DNA of 64,000 bases from Mycosarcoma maydis (Eukaryota; Basidiomycota; Ustilaginomycetes; Ustilaginales), in the NCBI RefSeq assembly GCF_000328475.2, contig NC_026479.1, positions 558,001 through 622,000 on the forward strand. The letters are read 5' to 3'. Of this stretch, positions 1 to 9,684 are shown one piece after another. The first letter of the stretch is position 1. Each line of letters starts with the position of its first letter. Below the pieces are notes generated by a model, which did no database searches, was not told the DNA's origin, and saw only the letters and a list, made by a program, of their open reading frames with translations. The translations under genes were made by a program, and so were the position numbers.

Positions 1-1623
1 CTCGAATTCGTATGCGATCCTATCGGTCCTCTTGTAACCTTTGATGGTCAGGGCATGCAGGATGTCCTCGTTGGTCAAGACAGCCTTGTCACCCTCAACC
101 TCCTCGGCATGCTCGGAAGTCGAGACGAACAGGGTGACCGACATCTTGCCCGGTTCAAAGATGTCGACCACACGCCTGACCAAGGTGGGCAGATTGGTGG
201 GCAGCTCGAGCGTAGTCTGCTCGTCCCGAATGGTGCTGGAAGGACTGTTAGAGCAGAGAGCGACGTTGGTCTCGAAGGAAGCGTAGGAAGAGTCTTGTTC
301 GGGGGTCACGTGGATGGTCCAGTAGCCAGCATTGTCGTTCTTACCGCCGCGGGGCATGACGGCATTGGCAGAGTAGCCGCAAGGCTCAAACGCGAAAGCG
401 TCGAGTTCGGTTTCGGGAAAGAGCTCGGTAAGGCCGAGTTTGTTGGAGAGAGCGAGACCGAGCGCGTGGCCTTTGTCGAGCGATGAAGCGGGTGCTGACG
501 CTTCGGTGGCTGACAAGTGGTTGCGTGGGTAGCACTCTGCAACGGTGGGGTGCGGAAGCTGTTCGTCAAACACAAATCGAGCGCACGAAGCAGGCGAGAG
601 GTGCGTCATGAGAATCTCGAGCGTCTGGTCCTCGACACAGGGAGCGGGCAGAGTCAGAGGCCGCTCGATGGTATCAGCGGCAGCGATGGAAAAAGGTTCG
701 GCCTCGCGCGCACCCTCGCAGCCCATCCAGAGCAGCCAGTGGTCGCCGTTCATTTTGCCGACCGTGTAGGCTGAGCCATGGTCGAAAAAGCGGTCGAGAA
801 CGGCCACTTCGAGCATCCAGTCGCGGTGAGGGCCTTTCTGACGCTCGGGGAACATGAAGCTCTTTCGGCTGTAAAAGGCGTGCTTGACAATGGCGCCGAG
901 CTGACGTTCCTGGACAAAGCTCGAGTCGGACATGGCGGTGGACGCCTCATCATCGTGATCCTGGTCGTCGATGTCGGGGGAGGAGAGCTTGGCAAAGCTA
1001 GAAGCGGTGTTGAGACCGGCAAGAGCTTTGGCAGCGATGGTCAGAAGCTTCTCGAGGCCGAGCAAGAGAGTGGTGGTGCCGCACGTCTTGAGGATGAGCT
1101 TGTGCGGAAAGACAAACATGGAAGACTCGCTGAGCAAGTAGGCGTCAACGTGAGAGCCTTGGATGACGCTGAGCACCTTGCACTTGACAATGTCCAGCAT
1201 GGTTTCCCAGATGGCTCTGGGAACCGAGCGAAGGCCAAAATGGTTGGGGCGAGCGTCCGGGTCGGACCATCGACAAGCGCTAACGTCGGCTGGCTCCTCG
1301 GCAAACCAAAGCTCAAGGAGCTTCTCGGGGCCTTCAAAGGGACCGCAAGGATCGTGAAAGTCATCGATCACCTTTTCGGGGCTGCCGCTGTTGGAGTCGA
1401 CGGCGGTAGTGATGCTGGAAGCGTCATCGTTGAGCTTGGAGCGGAGGAGTTCGGCCCGAGCATCCATGATCTCGAGGGTCTTGATGCGCTGAGCTTCTTT
1501 TGCCTCCATGAGGAGGTCGGCAGTGTCTTTGTGGAGGTGATGGTGTTGCTGCATGTGGAAAGCAGCAGGAGTGTACGAGTCGAGACGGTTAGCAGCAGCT
1601 TCGAGATCGATGGCGGGTGTCAT
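1..1623 (-). CDS. SPE2: S-adenosylmethionine decarboxylase proenzyme (3' end outside window)
   Basis: AdoMet decarboxylase makes decarboxylated AdoMet, the aminopropyl donor for spermidine synthesis, and is a self-cleaving pyruvoyl enzyme of the cytosol. An ATG at 1623-1621 opens a frame that stays open through position 1, giving 541 codons without a stop. Hallmarks: GPFEGPEKLLELWF near residue 95-108; the processing site YLLSESSMF with cleavage expected between E166 and S167; the catalytic-cysteine motif LKTCGTT with C181; FYSRKSFMFPER; GSAYTVGKMNGDHWLL; DAFAFEPCGYSANA; YWTIHVTP; and GYKRTDRIAYEF at the edge. By comparison with the yeast enzyme only a few dozen C-terminal residues should be missing. 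It is longer than yeast Spe2 because of low-complexity inserts, including an N-terminal extension of about 90 residues. No intron is needed. An upstream ORF overlaps the start codon and may regulate translation. Family identity is very secure. Confidence 0.97.
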   Translation of the reverse strand, partial: MTPAIDLEAAANRLDSYTPAAFHMQQHHHLHKDTADLLMEAKEAQRIKTLEIMDARAELLRSKLNDDASSITTAVDSNSGSPEKVIDDFHDPCGPFEGPEKLLELWFAEEPADVSACRWSDPDARPNHFGLRSVPRAIWETMLDIVKCKVLSVIQGSHVDAYLLSESSMFVFPHKLILKTCGTTTLLLGLEKLLTIAAKALAGLNTASSFAKLSSPDIDDQDHDDEASTAMSDSSFVQERQLGAIVKHAFYSRKSFMFPERQKGPHRDWMLEVAVLDRFFDHGSAYTVGKMNGDHWLLWMGCEGAREAEPFSIAAADTIERPLTLPAPCVEDQTLEILMTHLSPASCARFVFDEQLPHPTVAECYPRNHLSATEASAPASSLDKGHALGLALSNKLGLTELFPETELDAFAFEPCGYSANAVMPRGGKNDNAGYWTIHVTPEQDSSYASFETNVALCSNSPSSTIRDEQTTLELPTNLPTLVRRVVDIFEPGKMSVTLFVSTSEHAEEVEGDKAVLTNEDILHALTIKGYKRTDRIAYEFE

Positions 1624-1889
1624 CTTGGCTGGTGGTGGAGGTAGAGTGGAGCCGAGGTGAGGAGGTTGGGAGCGCTTGAAAAGGCAAGGCGAAGGCGATG
1701 TTGAATCTGGGATGGAATACGAGCAGGGGGCGGATCAGGAGCCTTGGGCAGGGGAAGGAGGATAGCCTGGATAGCTTTAGGGGACGTCAGCAGTCGGGAT
1801 GAGCGTTGCGGGGTTGAGATGGAAGGTGACGAGGAGTGTATGCAGAAACTATTATTACCACTACTATCGTCTGAATCGTCTGACGGCAT
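1620..1889 (-). promoter_or_regulatory. 89-codon upstream ORF overlapping the SPE2 start
   Basis: On the same strand as SPE2, an ATG at 1889-1887 opens an 89-residue Ser/Pro-rich frame whose TGA (1622-1620) overlaps the SPE2 ATG (1623-1621) as ATGA. That arrangement allows termination-coupled reinitiation. AdoMet decarboxylase mRNAs of plants and mammals carry polyamine-responsive upstream ORFs; whether this longer one works similarly is inference. It may be removed if the 5' UTR is spliced or transcription starts downstream of 1889. Confidence 0.4.
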
Positions 1890-2211
1890 GGAAGACAGAG
1901 GCTTGGGTGAAGTTCAACAGGGTTGCTAGCTCCTGATCAGTGCAGGAGGTAGATGGTGGGGAGCCGACTGTGGGCGTTGTGTTTGAGAGCGTTTGGTTAG
2001 CTTGAAAACGAGCTTCGGCCTTGAAGTGGCTGAGAGAGCCTTCGTTGTTCGGGAGCGATCAAGTTAGACGAGAGTGCAGAAGGATGGAGGAGGAAGAGAA
2101 GAGGAAGGGATGGAGTGAGAAGCGGTGCCAATCGAGAACTCGCTCGAGTGACCATCTGTGAGTTTCAAATCTGAAATCGCTAAACCAAGAAAAGGCAAGA
2201 AAAGGGAGAAC

Positions 2212-2240
2212 CACGAATCACGAATCGTGAATCACGAATG
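2212..2240. repeat. Palindromic intergenic repeat, four half-units
   Basis: Four consecutive CACGAAT/CGTGAAT half-sites, the third inverted relative to the others, so the central part is a perfect inverted repeat. It is one of the clearest copies of the dispersed family. Confidence 0.75.
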
Positions 2241-2607
2241 GGAAATGAAGGTAAAAGAGCAGACAAGACCAGACGACCAGGCTCGGATTTTTTCTTCTCG
2301 TGTCTCATTTCACGTCTTCACGCTTGTTCTCGTCTCTGTTTTTTTTTTTTCTTTCTCTCTCTGTAGCTCACAGGCGGTTACTCACAACTACATCATCATA
2401 ACACCTCGCTCTTTTACAAAAGTTTGAATTCTGCCTGTCCGCTCCGCTCCACTCTCAATTCAAATTCTTGATTGGGCACGAACCTTTTCTCTCGCGTCCA
2501 GCTCCACAGCTCCACAGCTCCACAAAAGCACACATCGAACCTACCAGTTACGCGAAAGGCATGAAAAAAAGGAGCAGCCGTTCCTCAAATAGCACCTCTG
2601 CCGAACT

Positions 2608-2743
2608 AATCGTGAATCACGAATGATATTCCACTAGGCTTGGCTGTGCGGCAAAAAGACTGATCTGGATACACAGATCGAGATCCGCACACAGCTGCAT
2701 GCCCCATCGTCAATTGACAATTCCCATCACGAATCGTGAATGG
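2608..2743. repeat. Two palindromic intergenic repeat copies
   Basis: AATCGTGAATCACGAATG at 2608-2625 and ATCACGAATCGTGAATGG at 2726-2743. The two copies have the half-sites in opposite order. Confidence 0.7.
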
Positions 2744-3036
2744 CTGTGCCGCAACAATACTCGACTCTCACTGTGACTTTCTCTACTCACATCCTTGGTG
2801 CCGAACAACACGAATAGCGATACAATTGTGCACTTCGTCGCCCTAGCTGATTCTCACGACTTTTTTCTCACAATCTGCTATCGTCAATCTATAAACGAGC
2901 ACAGTCACGAGTCAACGTACAAACTCAAGCGCCAGGCCAAATAAGCGCCGCATACTCGTGACTGGCCGATTCTTCATCGTGCTTGATCGCGTGGCCTTAG
3001 CGAGACAGCCTCTAATTTTCCACACGCCCACAGCCG

Positions 3037-3184
3037 TTCACGATTCACGATTTACGATTCGTGATTCGTACCGCGGTAAATCACAATTGGCTGGATATAC
3101 AGGCGCCCTAACAATGCTGACCATGCTGTGGGCTGCACCGTTGTGCGCCTCGTCCAGCCCAACGCGAATCACGAATCGTGAATG
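3037..3184. repeat. Two palindromic intergenic repeat copies upstream of YRA1
   Basis: A run of four half-sites lies at 3037-3069 and a further pair, GAATCACGAATCGTGAATGG, ends at about 3184. Both lie within 280 bp of the YRA1 start codon. Confidence 0.7.
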
Positions 3185-3314
3185 GTCAAGCACACCAACA
3201 AAGCACGGTTCAGTTATCAACATAGGCAACTGTCTCCATCACAACGCTCAGAGTGACCATTCCCTAGAGTCCACCTGCTCACTGCTGCTTCTCATACACT
3301 CCCACTTGAGCAAC

Positions 3315-4382
3315 ATGGATCGACTAGACCAGCCCTTGTCCTCTTCCACTGCTGGCTCGCGCACTTCCGGCGCTTCAAGCCGCTACTCGCCTTACAATGT
3401 TGGTCCCTCTCTACACGTCCACCACTGGCGTTCTGCAACGCAGCTAGCATGACCAGCACCCACTCACTGACATCCTGACCTACCCTTCAACGCGTCTTGC
3501 TACAACAGCGCACGCCCAGATACTCTGCAGCAGACAGTGAGGCATCATGGAAGCATGACCGATACCAACCAGACGCAGACGCAGCCTTGCGTCCTGATGT
3601 GCGCAACGGTTCCTCGCGTGCACCCCTCTTCTTCCCGGCAGACAAAGCAGAGACGAACGACGTCAAACCAACCGGAAAGCTCATCATCGAAAACTTGCAC
3701 TACGACGTGTCAGAGAGCGATCTCAAGAATCTGTTCGAGTCCATCGGTCCCGTCACCAAAGCCTACATCAGAGTAAGTTGAACCTCTTTGGCACGACACC
3801 CGCCACTCACGTCTCCATCATTGACGCAAGCAGCGCTACGCAAACCGTTCGACTTGACAGTATGACCGAAGTGACCGCTCCACCGGCGTCGCTGTAGTTG
3901 TCTATGACAACCCGAATCACGCCTTGCAGGCCAAAGCCCAATTCGATGGCGCAAAGGCCAAAGGCCAGGTCATCAGCATCACCCAGGAGATGCGGGCCGA
4001 ACGCCTCAAAGGCGCACACGCATCGCAGCGCACGCTTCTCTCCCGCTTCAACCTGTCTTCGAGGATCAAGGATGGCGCCGAAGCCGGGTCACGAGTACAT
4101 GCAGCAGGTGCGAGCAGCAGCTTTGCCGATCGTCTTGGTCCGGTGCAACGTGGTGGTCGTCATGGTGAACAGCGTAACTCGACTCGATCATCACGCGCGC
4201 AGCTGGGTGCACGGTCTCAGAATGGTGCTGCTAAGCGCGAAAAGCGCAAGCCGGTCACTGCAGCCGATCTCGATGCTGAGCTCGAGGCGTTTATGAAAAC
4301 TCCCTCCTCCAACATCAATTCTACAGCAGAGCCTCAGCCCACACCAACCAGCTCTAATGCCCAAGATGTCGACATGTCGTGA
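3315..4382 (+). CDS. YRA1: mRNA export factor, ALY/REF (Yra1) type, three exons
   Basis: ALY/REF proteins bind mRNA in the nucleus and hand it from the helicase UAP56/Sub2 to the Mex67 export receptor. Proposed exons are 3315-3398, 3509-3772 and 3861-4382, all phase 0, giving 289 residues. Intron 1 uses a GTTGGT donor and CAACAG acceptor; intron 2 uses GTAAGT and TTGACAG. The second intron lies inside the RRM: RNP2-like LIIENLHY is in exon 2 and RNP1-like GVAVVVYD is in exon 3. The N-terminus starts MDRLDQPLSS, resembling the UAP56-binding motif. The C-terminus carries Arg/Gly-containing sequence and KPVTAADLDAELEAFM, the conserved C-terminal helix of the family. The intron 2 boundaries are firm because they restore the RRM; the intron 1 donor is weaker. 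Confidence 0.9.
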
Positions 4383-5141
4383 ATCAACACATCTCCCGTT
4401 GTATGGTTCATCATTTCTTTGCTATATCAAAGATCAAGGATACCCTTCGTGCTTCCTAACTTCCCCCTATGGACGCGGATGTCGTCTGTGACAAGAGAGT
4501 GTGTCGTTGCGGGCCACGCAGAGGTAGTGACGCTGCCAAAGCGATCCGCGATGTCGAGAAAGTGGCGATCAATCCATACGTAAATGGACGCTGTCAAGCT
4601 TGACCTTGCTTGGGCTGATATGCTGTGCAATAGCGCAGAATGCTGCAATCGAGATGAAAGGGCTGCACAAAGACACGTCGTATGCATAACGATCCACAGC
4701 AAACATGAGGAAGCGTTACACGTTGCGTGTTGCTCTGGCCTTAGTTACTCGTGACTTGTACATCCTTCCTCCACTTTGCTTTCTGCTCGCGTCTAGGTCG
4801 ACCTCGAAACACGACACACGTCCAAGATGAGAGTCTCTTTCAATTTATGTATACGATTATGTTTTAATGTACTACTTGTGTACAAGGAAGCCTTCGCACT
4901 TCGATATTGAAAGAGACAGAGCATATCTCCGAAATTCGCGTCCTTCTTCTTCCAAAATCGCTTTGCATCGGCCACTCGATACTCACGACTCACGACACTA
5001 GCTTCACTTGCCGTGGTTGCTCTTCTCTCCCGCCGGCTTCTCTCTCCCTCACCTGCTTTTCCATCTACTCGCTCCGACGTGGTATCAAAATTCATCGCAG
5101 TCGTCTGTTCGACACTTGAAAAACCGGCAGCCACCAATACG
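4383..5141. other. YRA1-UBA2 intergenic region
   Basis: This 759-bp region lies between tandem genes: 3' UTR of YRA1, then the UBA2 promoter and 5' UTR. ACTCACGACTCACGAC at about 4981-4996 belongs to the second short-repeat family. I see no gene here. Confidence 0.6.
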
Positions 5142-7226
5142 ATGGCGTCGATAGCTTCGTCTTCCACACAGAACGGCACCTCGGCTCAACCCGCTCGCTA
5201 CGCACTTGCAGAGACGATCCTGGGCAAGGATGCGTTCCATCGCACCAACACTGCTAAGGTTCTCGTCGTTGGGGCCGGAGGAATTGGCTGTGAGCTTCTC
5301 AAGAACCTCGTCCTGACGGGCTTTGGTAACATCGAGATCATCGACCTCGATACTATCGATCTATCTAACCTCAACCGTCAGTTTCTCTTCCAGAAGCAGC
5401 ACATCAAGAAGCCCAAGTCGCTCGTAGCAAAGCAGACCGCATCCTCCTTCAATCCGCTCGTCAACATTGTTGCTCATCATGCCAACATCAAGGAACCTCG
5501 TTTCGGCGTTGCGTATTTCCAACGCTTTGACCTCGTCCTAAACGCGCTCGACAACCTGGATGCGCGACGATGGGTCAACAAGATGTGCATCGCTGCCAAC
5601 GTCGCTCTCCTCGAGAGCGGGACCACAGGTTTCAGAGGACAAGTGCAGCCCATCCGACCTGGTGTTACGGAATGCTACGATTGCCAACCAAAAGAAACAC
5701 CAAAGACGTTTCCGGTTTGCACGATTCGCTCCACTCCTTCCACGCCAATCCATTGCATCGTATGGGCCAAAAGCTGGTTCTTCACTCAGTTGTTTGGTGC
5801 GGATGACGAAACCGAGGATGCCGAGCTCGACAAGGCGATTGCCGATGGCGAAGATGCTCAGGAAATCGATAGTCTCCGTAAAGAGGCTCGCGAGATGCGC
5901 GACCTTCGAGCTTCGTTGCTCCAGGCGGCCAAGCAAGACGATCAGCAATGCGTCCGCACCGTGGTAGAGAGGATCTTCAATAAGGTCTTTAAGAGCGATA
6001 TTGAGCGCCTGCTGGGTATGGACGAGATGTGGACGCATCGTCCCGTCAAGCCTGTTCCGTTGGTGTTCAAAGATGCCGTCAATGGTGTTTCTGTGGTTGA
6101 GAGCAATGCTGCTGGGACAGAAATCGCCGAGGCGATCGTCTCTGATACTACCGCCTCCACACCTGCAGCCATTTCGACAGCCAGTGCTGATCAACCGCTA
6201 TCGAACGCATCTACACTCAAAGATCAACGCACATTGAGCTTGCAAGACAACGTCGAGCTTTTCCTCTCCAGCACGGCGGCGCTCGCTATTCGCGCAGCAG
6301 CCGACCTCTCCAACCCACTCTCGTTCGACAAAGACGACGACGACGCGCTCGATTTTGTCACTTCAACCTCGAACCTGCGCTCGATCGTCTACCACATCGA
6401 CCGCAAAACGCGCTTCCAAGTAAAACAGATGGCGGGCAACATCATCCCCGCCATCGCCTCGACCAACGCCATCATCGCCGGAATGCTCGTCCTTCAAGCC
6501 TTGCACATCTTGAGCGGCAGATGGAACAAGACACGTTTCATCACGCTTACGCGTGGCTCAGATCGATACATTTCCGGTTTCCCGCCTGCTCAACCCAATC
6601 CGAGGTGCGGTGTTTGTCAGGATGTGTATGTGGCAGTTGCAGTCAAGAGTCTCAAGCGAGTGACGTTGGCGGATGTGGTGGAAAGGGTGGCCAAGGAGGC
6701 GTTGGAGATGGACGCGGAGGAGCTGGTGGTGTATGATGGATCGAGGATTTTGGCTGATCCTGACTTCGATGACAACTTGGACAAGAGTTTGGACGACGTG
6801 GGCTTGCAGCAGGGATCCATCTTGACCATTACGGACGAGGACCAACGATTGCAGGCTGTCAACATTGTGATTTCTGTGTTTGAACACGAGGGAGACGGAG
6901 CTGGTTCGATCAAGATGCTCACAGAAAATGCGATGAAACCGAAACCAAGATTTGTCGAGCGCGCAGAAGAGCAAGACGACGAGAGCGATGACGACGACGA
7001 TATTATCGCCGTGGTGGACAAGGCTAATGTACCAATCAAGGCAGCACCAGCAGAAGCAACGACGGTAGCAGGCAAAAAACGTCCTCATCCAGACCAAGAC
7101 GCTTCCCCTTCCCCTTCGCCTTCCAGCACTGCACTATCCGTCTCAAACTCAGCCCTTGTTTCGGACAAAAAGCAGAAGATCCAGCCGGACGGGTCGTCCG
7201 CAAACGCTGCAATCGAGTTCGACTGA
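5142..7226 (+). CDS. UBA2: SUMO-activating enzyme catalytic subunit (Uba2/SAE2)
   Basis: Uba2 pairs with Aos1 to adenylate SUMO and take it onto its catalytic cysteine before transfer to Ubc9, mainly in the nucleus. The 694-residue protein starts at ATG 5142. The open frame continues upstream only to a GTG at 5013, so the ATG was preferred. Visible domains: the nucleotide-binding loop GAGGIG at residues 44-49; DLDTIDLSNLNRQFLF; zinc ligands CYDC near 178-181 with CGVC further on; the catalytic cysteine C193 in PVCTIRSTPSTPIHC; an acidic middle region; the ubiquitin-fold domain around 505-605; and a Lys/Arg-containing tail (GKKRPH, DKKQK) that looks like a nuclear localisation signal. Length is close to yeast Uba2 (636). 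No intron is needed. It converges on the VHS-GAT gene 168 bp away. Confidence 0.97.
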   Translation: MASIASSSTQNGTSAQPARYALAETILGKDAFHRTNTAKVLVVGAGGIGCELLKNLVLTGFGNIEIIDLDTIDLSNLNRQFLFQKQHIKKPKSLVAKQTASSFNPLVNIVAHHANIKEPRFGVAYFQRFDLVLNALDNLDARRWVNKMCIAANVALLESGTTGFRGQVQPIRPGVTECYDCQPKETPKTFPVCTIRSTPSTPIHCIVWAKSWFFTQLFGADDETEDAELDKAIADGEDAQEIDSLRKEAREMRDLRASLLQAAKQDDQQCVRTVVERIFNKVFKSDIERLLGMDEMWTHRPVKPVPLVFKDAVNGVSVVESNAAGTEIAEAIVSDTTASTPAAISTASADQPLSNASTLKDQRTLSLQDNVELFLSSTAALAIRAAADLSNPLSFDKDDDDALDFVTSTSNLRSIVYHIDRKTRFQVKQMAGNIIPAIASTNAIIAGMLVLQALHILSGRWNKTRFITLTRGSDRYISGFPPAQPNPRCGVCQDVYVAVAVKSLKRVTLADVVERVAKEALEMDAEELVVYDGSRILADPDFDDNLDKSLDDVGLQQGSILTITDEDQRLQAVNIVISVFEHEGDGAGSIKMLTENAMKPKPRFVERAEEQDDESDDDDDIIAVVDKANVPIKAAPAEATTVAGKKRPHPDQDASPSPSPSSTALSVSNSALVSDKKQKIQPDGSSANAAIEFD

Positions 7227-7394
7227 GCCTTTCGCCTCAACGCCGCTCGCCTGTTGCATCCTCGACACTCGCTCAAAAGCCAGAATATGTGGCACTGCAC
7301 ACTTTTGCAAGAGTGTCTATCTTACTGTGTGAGAACGCGTACTGTATCATGACATTGACGAAAAAAATGCACGTGTGCGCGCGCGTGGGCAGCT

Positions 7395-9008
7395 TTACTT
7401 GAACATGGCATCAAGGTCAGCGAATGGATCGGTAGACTTGGGCTTTTGCTGAGGTTGAGCTTGTACATTGGTCGACGAGCGAGATGCGGCGTTGGACACG
7501 GGTGTCAGAGCGGGCATATCGAGCAAATTTTGGTGGGATGTAGGCGCAGCTTGTGGGATGCGAGGAGAGGTCGAAGTGGACGTAGCCGTGGTCGGCAACT
7601 GCAATGCACCCCAGTTGCCCAGTCCCGACGCAGGATTCGTGATAGCGTTGGTGGAATTAGGCGTGGATGATCCGCTGTTGTTACTGAACAAGTCCGCTGG
7701 CAGACCACCCAACGTGGTTGTTGGAGCAGTCGAGCTTGGAGCAGTCATAGCAACGGGTACATCGTTGAATGTAAGCGAAGCAAAATCATCCATGATGCTT
7801 CCACTTGCGCCTCCCTGCTGTGCCGACTGCGTCTTTGATTTCGATTCGTCATCATCGAAACTGATCAGGTCACTGATTTTCGCCGTCGGCACAGCATCAG
7901 CGCCACCTTTGCTCGGGTCGATACTAGGATCAATCACCGCTTTGGCATCGTAGTTCCCTTGGGTAAACTGCTTGTACCTCTCCACAACCTGGTTGATCAG
8001 GTCGTTGACCAACAGCAGCCTGTCCATGTTATCCGCTGCCTCGCCACCACCCGAACCTTCCTCCACGTCTCCGATCCACTTTTGAATCCTCGGCTGTACG
8101 CTTCTCAAGTGGCTCGCAATCTGGTCATACGCATCCCCGCTGACAAATCTCTCGCCTTGTTTGGCATTATTCAACATGTCGTTCAACAAGATGGCTCTGC
8201 TTTGCACCTTGTCGAGCTCCCTCCTCGTTTGCTTGCTGTAATCCGGCTTGTTCTCCGGTTCGGCTCCGGACATGATCTTCATGAGCTCCTGCGCTTGGGC
8301 GAGGTCTTTGGGAGTTCCTCTCCGGATCAATTCTTGCAACTTGGCACCTTGGGCAGCTCGATCTTCCTCTTCCAGCTCTTCGGGAGATTTCAAATTGTTG
8401 TCCGAATTCATCACGCTGGCAGCGCGCGAGTCGACGTTGGGGAATCGATAACCCTTGTAGGTGAGCAGACGGTGCATGTCACGAATGTGAACCAGGTCTT
8501 CGCGATGCTTGGATGTCACACAGAGAGTGAGCTTCCACTCGTGGATCAGCTCTAGGATCTTGCTTTGCACCGGAGAGGCGAACACGGGAGGTCGTTCTGG
8601 GAAGCGTTTGACCATTTCGTTGAGAAACTCTTTCGTTGCAATCTGAAGGTGAAACGGATATCCGCAGTTTTTCACAAGGATATCGAGCAGAGACAGGCCG
8701 AGCATGCCCACGTGCGGATTGCGAGAGTTGATCTTGCGAACTGTCTCAAATGCTGCCTCACGCGGCGTGTTGGCCTTTTTCTGATTGACGTAGTCGGCCA
8801 GCTCGAGATTGAGCGCCAGGTTGGGTGAGGAGAGGGATGGATGACAACAACGTTCGACGTAGATCGATACAGGTGAAGATTGGGTTTCCGGATCGAGATT
8901 GCGCGCAGCCCAGTCTGCGAGAGCTCCGAGTGCGCCCTGAGGTGTGTCGGTGGAAGAGGAAGAACGAGAGCCGGAGCCATAGCGGCCTTGCGAGTGATGG
9001 TTGTACAT
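7395..9008 (-). CDS. VHS-GAT domain trafficking adaptor (GGA/Tom1-like)
   Basis: VHS-GAT proteins recruit clathrin and ubiquitinated or Arf-dependent cargo at the trans-Golgi network and endosomes. The 537-residue frame starts at ATG 9008-9006; the frame runs on upstream only to a TTG. A helical VHS domain covers about residues 48-190 (LGLSLLDILVKNCGYPFH, KGYRFPNVDS). A GAT-type three-helix region lies at about 215-345 (QTRRELDKVQSRAILLNDML; MDRLLLVNDLINQVVERYKQF). The rest is Ser/Thr/Pro-rich linker with DLISFDDDES, a possible clathrin-box-like acidic motif, and the protein ends DPFADLDAMFK. No gamma-adaptin-ear domain is seen, unlike yeast Gga1/2, so the exact subfamily is uncertain. It is divergent from NBS1 and convergent with UBA2. 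Confidence 0.88.
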   Translation of the reverse strand: MYNHHSQGRYGSGSRSSSSTDTPQGALGALADWAARNLDPETQSSPVSIYVERCCHPSLSSPNLALNLELADYVNQKKANTPREAAFETVRKINSRNPHVGMLGLSLLDILVKNCGYPFHLQIATKEFLNEMVKRFPERPPVFASPVQSKILELIHEWKLTLCVTSKHREDLVHIRDMHRLLTYKGYRFPNVDSRAASVMNSDNNLKSPEELEEEDRAAQGAKLQELIRRGTPKDLAQAQELMKIMSGAEPENKPDYSKQTRRELDKVQSRAILLNDMLNNAKQGERFVSGDAYDQIASHLRSVQPRIQKWIGDVEEGSGGGEAADNMDRLLLVNDLINQVVERYKQFTQGNYDAKAVIDPSIDPSKGGADAVPTAKISDLISFDDDESKSKTQSAQQGGASGSIMDDFASLTFNDVPVAMTAPSSTAPTTTLGGLPADLFSNNSGSSTPNSTNAITNPASGLGNWGALQLPTTATSTSTSPRIPQAAPTSHQNLLDMPALTPVSNAASRSSTNVQAQPQQKPKSTDPFADLDAMFK

Positions 9009-9282
9009 GCTGGCAAGGACGGTACTAGGTAGCCCGTGCGCGGTTGGTGGTGCAGAGGCAAGTCGGGCCAAAGCCAATTGTGAATGTCAGCACGAAGCAG
9101 GTGTGTGTGTTTTCGCAAGTACGGCAGTGACAGCTTGTACTGCTGTGACATGAAGTGGGAGAGAACAAGGACAAGGTGATGCGGTGCAAAGTCACAGTGA
9201 CACGCAACCACACGCAGATCAGGAAGGTTTGGTTTGGTTTGGTGTTGCTGCTGCCCGCTTCGGTGAACAGTCCAAGAGCGCT

Positions 9283-9310
9283 TCACGATTCGTGATTCGT
9301 GATTCGTGAT
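9283..9310. repeat. Palindromic repeat, direct run of half-sites
   Basis: One TCACGAT followed by three TCGTGAT units. The direct repetition of the half-site suggests growth by slippage. Confidence 0.7.
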
Positions 9311-9412
9311 CCACAGCCGCTCTGACAACTACGTGGCCAAACCACGAACAACACCGTCCACACGCGCACTGCACACAAGCACCAAGATCGCATACACGAT
9401 AAAAATCCAACA

Positions 9413-9492
9413 TCAATCACGAATCGTGATCATTCGAGATTCATGATTCACGATTCACGATTAATTCAATTCACGATCTATTCGTGATTCAC
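9413..9492. repeat. Dense cluster of palindromic repeat half-sites
   Basis: About eight exact or one-mismatch half-sites (CACGAAT, CGTGATC, CATGATT, CACGATT and so on) in 80 bp in both orientations, separated by AT-rich spacers. It lies between two divergent promoters. Confidence 0.7.
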
Positions 9493-9663
9493 CCATGTTT
9501 GCCTCGTCTTTTCTCCGCTTCACACACGACTTGGCTCGAGCGGGGTGATGTCAAGGTGTTTTCAAATCGGCATAAAATTCTTCTGAATCGGGTTCATGGG
9601 CCACGGGTCAGCAATCGTGAATAATAAATGTGGAGGAAAGGAAAAGTAACACTCAAACCGCCG

Positions 9664-9684
9664 CACGAAGCACGAAGCACGAAG
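9664..9684 (+). repeat. Three tandem CACGAAG units
   Basis: Perfect 7-bp tandem repeat in three copies, just upstream of the ATG at 9693. The unit is one base away from the CACGAAT half-site of the dispersed family. Confidence 0.8.

Larger units (their letters stand above)
1624..3314. promoter_or_regulatory. Divergent SPE2/YRA1 intergenic region with palindromic repeats
   Basis: This 1.7 kb stretch separates two divergently transcribed genes and should hold both promoters. It has polypyrimidine and poly-T runs near 2337-2370 and at least five copies of the CACGAATCGTGAATCACGAAT word. Apart from the SPE2 upstream ORF at its left end I see no convincing gene. Confidence 0.6.

Noticed and set aside
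5013..5141. Upstream extension of UBA2 by 43 codons
   Set aside because: It begins with GTG and adds no conserved sequence. The ATG at 5142 gives the normal Uba2 N-terminus.
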